A stretch of 44,657 nt of DNA from Prevotella sp. (GTDB lineage Bacteria > Bacteroidota > Bacteroidia > Bacteroidales > Bacteroidaceae), in NCBI GenBank assembly GCA_016285075.1, contig JAEEQB010000039.1, forward strand, positions 1 to 44,657, given 5' to 3'. The translations under genes and the position numbers were made by a program. How positions within the stretch are numbered: position 1 is the stretch's first letter; each line of letters begins with the position of its first letter. The notes beneath the pieces are model-generated. The model was not told the DNA's origin. It did no database searches and worked only from the letters and a program-made list of their open reading frames with translations. Shown piece after piece: positions 25,181 through 31,267 of this stretch.

Positions 25181-25630
25181 GGGGTTGCGGCACAGCCGCA
25201 ACTTACCCTAAAGAAACGGAGAAATGAGGGAAGGAGGAAGATTTGTAAAAAGTGCAAGAGGAAGATTAGGAGAAGGGTGAAAGAAGGATAATGTAAAAGT
25301 TCGGATGAAAGAACAGAGAAGTATAGGAGGAAGATTCGAAGGAAAAAAAGGGGGAAGTTACAACGAAAATTACGTGAAATATTCAAGCAATAGCAAACTG
25401 TTAGTAACAAAGAATGGAGATGTTCCACGTGAAACAAAAGGGATGGAAGGACGACAGAAAAGGGGAGGTTAGGACGATAGAGAAAAAGGTCGAAAAGACA
25501 AAGAGAAAGGAAGGAAAGGAAGATAGAGAAAACAGGCAATGGACAGTACATAAAAGGGAGAAGAACGATAGATAAAAGCAGATGAAAATATAAAAAGAAA
25601 TAAATGCCGATACAGAAGGGAATTTAAACA
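25181..25630. other. Purine-rich gene-free spacer containing a parS site
   Basis: The plus strand is almost entirely A and G from about 25205 to 25615, apart from short patches. A perfect 8-bp hairpin, GTTGCGGC/GCCGCAAC with an ACA loop (25184-25202), stands 3 bp after apt and may end its transcript, though no T-run follows. The second parS site is at 25421-25436. Minus-strand frames here encode only Phe/Ser/Leu-rich low-complexity peptides and are not genes. Confidence 0.7.
25421..25436. promoter_or_regulatory. Second parS site
   Basis: Identical 16-bp sequence TGTTCCACGTGAAACA, in the same orientation as the site at 24603 and 818 bp from it, inside the purine-rich spacer between apt and uvrC. 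Confidence 0.88.
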
Positions 25631-27466
25631 ATGACAAAGGAAGAAAACGAGAAAAGGTTGGAATACCTAAAGGGTATTGTAAGGCGACTTCCAGACAAGC
25701 CTGGAAGCTATCAGTTTTATGACCATGAACATACCATAATTTATGTGGGGAAGGCCAAGAACTTGAAGTCGAGAGTGTCTTCTTATTTCCATACGGAGGT
25801 TGACAGATACAAGACGAAGGTGCTGGTATCGAAAATCTACGACATCAGTTATACGGTTGTAAATACAGAAGAAGATGCTCTGCTATTAGAGAACAATCTC
25901 ATCAAGAAATACAATCCACGATATAACGTACTGCTTAAAGACGGAAAGACATATCCCAGCATCTGCATCACCAACGAATATTTCCCACGCATATTCAAAA
26001 CCCGCACGATTAACAAGAAATGGGGTTCCTACTACGGACCATACGCTCATGTGAGTGCTATGTACGAGATCCTGGACCTGATTAAGGAACTCTATCATCC
26101 ACGCACCTGCAGACAACCCATCACAAAAGAGGGAGTAAAGACAGGAAAATACAGGGTATGCCTGGACTATCACATCAAGAAATGCAAGGGTCCCTGCACA
26201 GGAAAACAAAGCTATGAAGACTACCAGAAAAACATTCTCCAAGCACGTGAGATACTCAAAGGAAACACACGTCAGGTACTACGAGACATGAAGGAGGAAA
26301 TGATGAAGCTGGCAGAGGAACTACGTTTTGAAGAGGCAGAAGAAATCAAAAGAAAATACATGGCATTGGATGGCTTTGTGAGCAAGAGCGAAGTCGTGAG
26401 CCATACCATCAACAACGTGGATGTATTCTCGATAACAAGTGATGAAAAGATAGCATTCATCAACTACATACATGTATCAAACGGCAGCATCAACCAGAGC
26501 TTTACGATTGAATACAAAAAGAAGTTGAACGAGACAGATGAAGAACTGTTGCAGCTGGGCATCATAGAACTGAGAGAACGCTTCAAAAGCGATGCCAAAG
26601 AGATCATCGTGCCAGTAGAATTACCAGAGATACTGCAAGACGTGAAGTATACCATACCAAAGATGGGAGATAAGAAAAAGCTGTTGGACCTGTCGATTAT
26701 GAACGGTAAACAATACAAGTTCGACAGGCTGAAACAAGCAGAGAAACTCAATCCTGAACAAAAGCAAGTAAGGCTGATGAAAGAACTTCAGCTGAAACTG
26801 AACCTGCCTACCCTACCCTACCACATTGAATGCTTTGACAACTCGAATATTTCGGGTACGGATGCAGTGGCAGCATGCATTGTATTCAAGAAGATGAAAC
26901 CAGCCAAAAGTGAGTATAAACGGTATAACATCAAGACGGTGGTAGGACCCGACGACTATGCTTCTATGAAAGAGGTGGTGGGTAGACGCTATAGTCGACT
27001 CATAGAAGAAAACCAGCCGCTGCCAGATCTGATAGTGGCAGATGGAGGAAAAGGACAGATGGAGGTCATCAGGGAGGTGATACAGGATGAACTGCAACTG
27101 GATATACCCATAGCCGGACTGGCAAAAAATGACAAGCACAGAACCAATGAACTGCTTTACGGATTCCCACCATTATCGGTTCAGCTGAAGACAGATTCCG
27201 AGCTGTTCCATGTGTTAACCCAACTACAAGACGAGGTACATAGGTTCGCCATCAAATTCCATCGAGAGAAGCGTTCTAAGCGCGCTTTACACTCAGAGCT
27301 TGATGATATCAAGGGTATAGGTCCCAAAACGCGTGACGGGCTTCTAAATGGCCTTAAAACGGTTAAAAACATACGTGAGGCATCTGTGGTACAGCTGGCA
27401 GCCATCGTAGGACCCTCAAAAGCGGCTATCGTATACCAGCATTTCCATGATAGGCCTGAAGAATGA
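25631..27466 (+). CDS. uvrC: Excinuclease ABC subunit C
   Basis: A 611-residue nucleotide-excision repair nuclease that makes both cuts around a lesion held by UvrAB. Domains in order: GIY-YIG nuclease (about 17-97, PGSYQFYDHEHTIIYVGKAK), Cys-rich region (CRQPITKEGVKTGKYRVCLDYHIKKCKGPC), UVR domain that binds UvrB (about 207-245, EELRFEEAEEIKRKY), RNase H-like nuclease (IECFDNSNISGTDAVA, LPDLIVADGGKGQ) and a helix-hairpin-helix tail (about 555-605). All parts are intact. No clear -7 box was found in the purine-rich leader. Confidence 0.97.
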   Translation: MTKEENEKRLEYLKGIVRRLPDKPGSYQFYDHEHTIIYVGKAKNLKSRVSSYFHTEVDRYKTKVLVSKIYDISYTVVNTEEDALLLENNLIKKYNPRYNVLLKDGKTYPSICITNEYFPRIFKTRTINKKWGSYYGPYAHVSAMYEILDLIKELYHPRTCRQPITKEGVKTGKYRVCLDYHIKKCKGPCTGKQSYEDYQKNILQAREILKGNTRQVLRDMKEEMMKLAEELRFEEAEEIKRKYMALDGFVSKSEVVSHTINNVDVFSITSDEKIAFINYIHVSNGSINQSFTIEYKKKLNETDEELLQLGIIELRERFKSDAKEIIVPVELPEILQDVKYTIPKMGDKKKLLDLSIMNGKQYKFDRLKQAEKLNPEQKQVRLMKELQLKLNLPTLPYHIECFDNSNISGTDAVAACIVFKKMKPAKSEYKRYNIKTVVGPDDYASMKEVVGRRYSRLIEENQPLPDLIVADGGKGQMEVIREVIQDELQLDIPIAGLAKNDKHRTNELLYGFPPLSVQLKTDSELFHVLTQLQDEVHRFAIKFHREKRSKRALHSELDDIKGIGPKTRDGLLNGLKTVKNIREASVVQLAAIVGPSKAAIVYQHFHDRPEE

Positions 27467-27610
27467 AGAAACGTAACATTCGGCACGAAGAAAATACTTT
27501 TCTCTACTTCGATAAACCGTTCTGACCTTGTGAACAATACATTCAAACTTTTTCAAATGATATACTTGGTAATCTGAAGCAGTGCATCATAATTGAATAG
27601 GATTGTGAGA

Positions 27611-27790
27611 ACGTGACAAAGTGACATCGTGACATCGTGACATTAAGCACAATCCATAAACAGTTAAGAGAAAATCATGGATAATAATAATAAAATTATA
27701 TAATATTGGATATTATATAATTTTGAAGCTCTATTGACGGGTGATGGATTGTGCTTAATGTCACGATGTCACTTTGTCACGATGTCACAT
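27611..27790. repeat. Foldback element with 8-bp-repeat arms and AT-rich inner hairpin
   Basis: The left arm (27611-27657) and right arm (27744-27790) are inverted copies; the innermost 29 bp (27629-27657 against 27744-27772) pair perfectly. Each outer arm is a run of 8-bp direct repeats, GTGACATC, GTGACAAA and GTGACATT, in slightly different order. Within the 86-bp loop, a second perfect hairpin is made by AAAATTATATAATAT and ATATTATATAATTTT around TGG. This looks like a MITE-like or REP-like element, with no ORF inside. Confidence 0.85.
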
Positions 27791-27858
27791 TTCACAGAAT
27801 CAATTCTGCTTTAAAGATCGGATAGAATAATAAAAACGAGAGAAATAAAGGGATGAAA

Positions 27859-27890
27859 TTTGGAGGATTCAAAATAATGTCGTAACTTTG
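27859..27890 (+). promoter_or_regulatory. Promoter of the dtd gene cluster
   Basis: TTTG (27859-27862), 20 bp, TAACTTTG (27883-27890). The expected transcript starts about 10 nt before the dtd ATG at 27907. Confidence 0.8.
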
Positions 27891-27906
27891 CCAAAAAATC
27901 AAGAGA

Positions 27907-28359
27907 ATGAGAGCAGTCGTACAAAGAGTCAGCCACGCCAGCGTCACCATAAAAGGTATAGAAAGGAGCCGAACAGGCCAGGGATTCCTCATCCTGCTGG
28001 GCATCTGCGATGAAGACACCATGGAGGATGTAGACTGGCTGGTCAAGAAAATAGCGAACCTGCGGGTATTTGACGACGATAACCACGTCATGAACCGTTC
28101 AATACTTGATATTGATGGTGAAGCCCTGGTAGTAAGCCAATTCACACTCTACGCCAGCTATAAGAAGGGGAATCGGCCATCATGGTTCCGAGCCGGTTCG
28201 CATGAACACTCTATCCCACTCTACGAAGCGTTCTGCTCACAACTTTCTGAGGCCATTAGCAAACCCGTAGGCACAGGCGAATTCGGGGCAGACATGAAGG
28301 TTGAATTACTAAACGACGGCCCAGTAACAATATGTATGGACACTATAAACAAAGAATAA
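27907..28359 (+). CDS. dtd: D-aminoacyl-tRNA deacylase
   Basis: A 150-residue enzyme that removes D-amino acids (and glycine mischarged on tRNA-Ala) from tRNA. Both family motifs are present: SQFTLYA (variant of SQxTL) and NDGPVT (cross-subunit Gly-cisPro motif). MRAVVQRVSHASVTI is the standard N-terminus. First gene of a tight five-gene run on the plus strand. Confidence 0.96.
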   Translation: MRAVVQRVSHASVTIKGIERSRTGQGFLILLGICDEDTMEDVDWLVKKIANLRVFDDDNHVMNRSILDIDGEALVVSQFTLYASYKKGNRPSWFRAGSHEHSIPLYEAFCSQLSEAISKPVGTGEFGADMKVELLNDGPVTICMDTINKE

Positions 28360-28361
28360 CT

Positions 28362-28583
28362 ATGGACAGAAGACAATTAACCAATTACGTGAATTTCGCG
28401 GCCCTGATTTGCTACATCATCGGACGCGTGGCAGGTTTCGGCATCCTCGTATGGATTGGCTTGGGTATCATGACCTTATCGAGCCTTTGGACCATCATCC
28501 ATTGGAAGGAAAACGACAAAATCTCGAACTACATCTCCGTGGCCTTCTTGGTACTCGTCGGACTCTCACTATTCGGACTATAA
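28362..28583 (+). CDS. Small two-helix membrane protein, paralogue A
   Basis: A 73-residue ORF starting 2 bp after the dtd stop: MDRRQLTNYVNFAALICYII, with hydrophobic helices at about 9-43 (probably two short ones) and 54-72, separated by the polar patch IIHWKENDKISNY. An upstream ATG at 28332 overlaps dtd and is unlikely. It resembles the next gene in layout: both have an HWKE motif before the last helix. No family recognised; likely a Bacteroidales-specific inner-membrane protein. Confidence 0.75.
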   Translation: MDRRQLTNYVNFAALICYIIGRVAGFGILVWIGLGIMTLSSLWTIIHWKENDKISNYISVAFLVLVGLSLFGL

Positions 28584-28586
28584 GTC

Positions 28587-28835
28587 ATGAAGAAATACAT
28601 CAGGGAAATAGAGACAGCAGGCATGGTTTTGCTGGCCATAGGAGTCATTGTGGCACTCATCTGGGGCTATGGCTATGGTGCATGGCCATGCGGAATGGGC
28701 TTGGCACTGCTGTTGATACCCTTCCTCTATAAAGCCTTCCACTGGAAGGAATACGAGCGTGAGAACAAGCGTTACATTGTCATTCTGCTCATCTGCATCC
28801 TATTACTGTTCCTACAAATGCTACGAATGAGATGA
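28587..28835 (+). CDS. Small membrane protein, paralogue B
   Basis: An 82-residue ORF, MKKYIREIETAGMVLLAIGV, starting 3 bp after the previous gene. Hydrophobic helices at about 11-29, 35-48 and 62-78, with FHWKEYERENKRY between the second and third. The HWKE motif and spacing to the final helix repeat those of paralogue A. It overlaps the start of the MazG-like gene by 4 bp (ATGA), so translation is probably coupled. Function unknown. Confidence 0.75.
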   Translation: MKKYIREIETAGMVLLAIGVIVALIWGYGYGAWPCGMGLALLLIPFLYKAFHWKEYERENKRYIVILLICILLLFLQMLRMR

Positions 28836-29179
28836 CCATCAAGGAAGCCCAAGAATTAGTAGATCATTGGATCAAGGAATACGGCGTACGTTACTTCTCG
28901 GAACTGACAAACATGACAGTTCTGACCGAGGAAGTTGGCGAACTAGCGCGTATCTTCGCCCGTCGATACGGTGACCAGTCATGGAAGCCCACTGACCCTC
29001 GTGCAGAAGACAACGGCAAAGAAGCACTTGGCGAGGAAATGGCAGATGTGCTCTGGGTACTGCTCTGCCTGGCTAATCAGACAGGTGTAGACCTCACCGA
29101 AGAGCTCAGGAAATCGATAGAAAAGAAGACCCAACGCGACTCATTAAGACATATTCATAACAAGAAACTATTAGCATAA
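28832..29179 (+). CDS. MazG-like nucleotide pyrophosphohydrolase
   Basis: A 115-residue single-domain all-alpha NTP pyrophosphohydrolase. The metal-binding motif appears as LTEEVGELAR and, further on, EEMADVLWVLLCLANQTGVDL, i.e. the EExxE...ExxD pattern of MazG/iMazG. It would hydrolyse non-canonical or excess nucleoside triphosphates. Placed between the small membrane proteins and deoC, fitting nucleotide housekeeping. Confidence 0.9.
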   Translation: MTIKEAQELVDHWIKEYGVRYFSELTNMTVLTEEVGELARIFARRYGDQSWKPTDPRAEDNGKEALGEEMADVLWVLLCLANQTGVDLTEELRKSIEKKTQRDSLRHIHNKKLLA

Positions 29180-29191
29180 AACAACAGAATT

Positions 29192-30115
29192 ATGGCAGAA
29201 CATCACCACGAGCATCATCACGAGATGCCACAAATGAGCCGCATAGAAGAGGCTCTGAGTAAGTACAACCTCGAAATAAACGACGAGGAAGTGAAAGCAG
29301 CAGTTAAGAAAATCATTGCTGAGAAAGTACATGAGAACGACACGCCCGAAGTGAAGAAATTCCTGATGGGAAGTGTTGAACTAACCACGCTAAAAACCAC
29401 GGACAGCGACGAGAGTGTCATGGCCTTTACTGAGCGTGTAAACCAGTTCGAATCGGCCTACCCCGACCTGCCCCATGTAGCTACCATCTGCGTCTATCCA
29501 CGCTTTGCGAACATCGTTTCCCAGACACTTGAGGTAGAAGGGGTAGAAGTAGCATGTGTATCGGGCAGTTTCCCGTCTTCTCAGGCGTTAATCGAGGTAA
29601 AGACAATAGAGACGAGCCTGGCAGTAAAAGACGGCGCCACAGAGATTGATATGGTGCTTTCCGTTGGTGCATTCCTGAGCGGCGACTATGAGACCTGTGC
29701 CGATGAAATCCAGCAGATGAAAGAAGCCTGCGGTGACAAGAATATGAAGGTCATCCTAGAAACAGGCTGCTTGAAGACAGCATCAAACATCAAGACGGCT
29801 TCCATTATCGCAATGTATGCAGGTGCCGATTACATCAAAACATCTACTGGTAAGGAACAGCCAGCGGCCACGCCTGAGGCAGCCTACGTGATGTGTCAGG
29901 CCATCAAGGAATACTACGATGAAACGGGCATACAGATAGGTTTCAAGCCCGCTGGAGGCCTTAATTCCGTCATGGATGCACTCATCTACTACACCATCGT
30001 CAAAGAGGTCTTAGGCGAGAAATGGCTCACTAACCAATGGTTCCGCATGGGCACTTCCCGATTGGCAAACCTCTTGTTGAGCGAGGTGATAGGAGAAGAA
30101 GTAAAGTTCTTCTAA
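29192..30115 (+). CDS. deoC: Deoxyribose-phosphate aldolase with natural His-rich N-terminus
   Basis: A 307-residue class I aldolase splitting deoxyribose 5-phosphate to acetaldehyde and glyceraldehyde 3-phosphate. The Schiff-base Lys216 lies in ADYIKTSTGKEQPAA; Asp153 (ATEIDMV) and Lys252 (GFKPAGG) complete the active site. It is longer than the about 220-260 residues common in the family, by an N-terminal helical extension of about 75 residues. The protein starts MAEHHHEHHHEMPQM, a run of six His in eleven residues that may bind metal. Twelve bp after the MazG-like gene. Confidence 0.95.
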   Translation: MAEHHHEHHHEMPQMSRIEEALSKYNLEINDEEVKAAVKKIIAEKVHENDTPEVKKFLMGSVELTTLKTTDSDESVMAFTERVNQFESAYPDLPHVATICVYPRFANIVSQTLEVEGVEVACVSGSFPSSQALIEVKTIETSLAVKDGATEIDMVLSVGAFLSGDYETCADEIQQMKEACGDKNMKVILETGCLKTASNIKTASIIAMYAGADYIKTSTGKEQPAATPEAAYVMCQAIKEYYDETGIQIGFKPAGGLNSVMDALIYYTIVKEVLGEKWLTNQWFRMGTSRLANLLLSEVIGEEVKFF

Positions 30116-30149
30116 AAAGATAAGAAAGGAAGTAAAGTTCTTCTAAAAA
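30098..30149 (+). repeat. Duplicated 3' end of deoC
   Basis: A 21-bp word including the deoC stop codon (30098-30118) is repeated at 30129-30149, 31 bp downstream. Each copy can fold (GAAG...CTTC) by itself. The duplication lies outside the reading frame and does not affect the protein. Confidence 0.75.
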
Positions 30150-30157
30150 AAAGAAAG

Positions 30158-30185
30158 AAAGCAACGCTCAAATGAACGTTGCTTT
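30158..30185. terminator. Bidirectional terminator between deoC and the polyprenyl synthase gene
   Basis: AAAGCAACG (30158-30166) and CGTTGCTTT (30177-30185) form a 9-bp stem with a 10-nt loop, flanked by A-rich sequence on the left and T-rich on the right, so it can serve both converging genes. Confidence 0.85.
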
Positions 30186-30200
30186 TTCTTTATGAAAAAA

Positions 30201-31181
30201 TCAGTAATTTCGCTGAATCACATAATCCAGATAGGCACTGAAGGAGCGTTTCATTTCTTCGGAATGAATACTATTTTCTATATAATAGCGAGCCTCATCT
30301 GCCAATTCATTCATCTTCTGTTCAGCATAGGTGATACCACCTTTCTGTTTGGTAAACTCAATCAAAACAGCGATTTCATCTTTGTTGACCGTTCCTGCTT
30401 TTACTTTTCTAGCCAGGGTCAGCATCGATTCCATATCGGTATGTTTCAAGGCATATAGGACAGGCAATGTCAGTTTACCTTCCATCATGTCATTGCCCGT
30501 AGGCTTACCGATATCCTTGGAGCTGAAATAATCGAAAATATCATCACGAATCTGAAAAATCAAGCCTATGTTTTGTCCGAATTTTGCAGCAGCTTGTATC
30601 TCCTCATCAGAAGCACCGGCGGCAATGGCTCCTATCTTGGCACAAGCCTCGAAGAGCACAGCAGTCTTCTGGTTAATCACCTCAAAATAAACGTCTTCCG
30701 AAAGTTCCGTATTCTGGATATTCGATAATTGAAGTATTTCTCCTGCTGCCAACGTACGTCCAAGTTCAGCCAGCAATTGTATAATTCTTTGATTGTCGGT
30801 CAGCGACACTCTCAACAAGGCAGAAGATAGCAGATAGTCGCCTACCAACACAGCAACCTTATTATTATATTCCGCATTCACAGAAGCCTGACCACGACGT
30901 TCAGTGCTCTCATCTACCACATCGTCGTGAACAAGGCTAGCAGTATGAAGCAACTCCAGTCCAACGGCAGCAAACTGAGCCACATCGTTCACATTGTTAC
31001 AATAGTTCTTCGAAGTAAGGAAGATCAGTATAGGACGCATCCGTTTACCTCCTCGTTGACGGATATGAGAAAGAACCGACCCTAAAAGGCCATCGGTGTG
31101 GGTTAAAGACTCATTGAACAACTCAACAAAACGGTTCAAATCGGACTGAATAGGCTCTCTGATAAGCGATAAATAATCCAT
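30201..31181 (-). CDS. Polyprenyl (probable octaprenyl-type) diphosphate synthase
   Basis: A 326-residue trans-prenyltransferase adding isopentenyl units to make the long side chain of menaquinone. The first Asp-rich motif is HDDVVDESTERRG (Asp86, Asp87, Asp90), the second is QIRDDIFDYFSS. GKRMRPILIFL is the conserved isopentenyl-binding Arg segment. Small residues ahead of the first motif (LLHTASLV) are compatible with a long product, but chain length cannot be set. Divergent from polA. Confidence 0.92.
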   Translation of the reverse strand: MDYLSLIREPIQSDLNRFVELFNESLTHTDGLLGSVLSHIRQRGGKRMRPILIFLTSKNYCNNVNDVAQFAAVGLELLHTASLVHDDVVDESTERRGQASVNAEYNNKVAVLVGDYLLSSALLRVSLTDNQRIIQLLAELGRTLAAGEILQLSNIQNTELSEDVYFEVINQKTAVLFEACAKIGAIAAGASDEEIQAAAKFGQNIGLIFQIRDDIFDYFSSKDIGKPTGNDMMEGKLTLPVLYALKHTDMESMLTLARKVKAGTVNKDEIAVLIEFTKQKGGITYAEQKMNELADEARYYIENSIHSEEMKRSFSAYLDYVIQRNY

Positions 31182-31198
31182 AGCTACGATTTTTGATA

Positions 31199-31231
31199 CA
31201 AAATTAGTGAAAAATTTGCATTATCAACAAA
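31199..31231 (-). promoter_or_regulatory. Promoter of the polyprenyl synthase gene
   Basis: Minus strand TTTG (31228-31231), 21 bp, TAATTTTG (31199-31206), about 18 nt before the start codon at 31181. Confidence 0.65.
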
Positions 31232-31247
31232 TTTTTTAGTAATTTTA
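31215..31247 (+). promoter_or_regulatory. Possible promoter of polA, overlapping the divergent one
   Basis: TTTG (31215-31218), 21 bp, TAATTTTA (31240-31247; last base deviates from consensus). It interleaves with the divergent promoter at 31199-31231, so the two would compete for polymerase. Confidence 0.5.
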
Positions 31248-31267
31248 CGCGAAAATTCTTACTTGTT

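Larger units (their letters stand above)
27467..27906. other. Gene-free spacer dominated by a large foldback
   Basis: Between uvrC and dtd there is no gene. It contains the inverted repeat at 27611-27790, with an AT-rich inner hairpin, and the dtd promoter at 27859-27890. No DnaA boxes (TTATCCACA-like) were found near the AT-rich centre. Confidence 0.65.

Noticed and set aside
25051..25637. Open minus-strand frames of up to 166 residues across the apt-uvrC spacer
   Set aside because: They encode Phe/Ser/Leu-rich low-complexity peptides, as expected from reading a polypurine tract on its complement, and overlap apt.
27611..27790. Possible replication origin at the AT-rich centre near the parS sites
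   Set aside because: No cluster of DnaA boxes was found; the AT-rich sequence is fully explained as a perfect inner hairpin.
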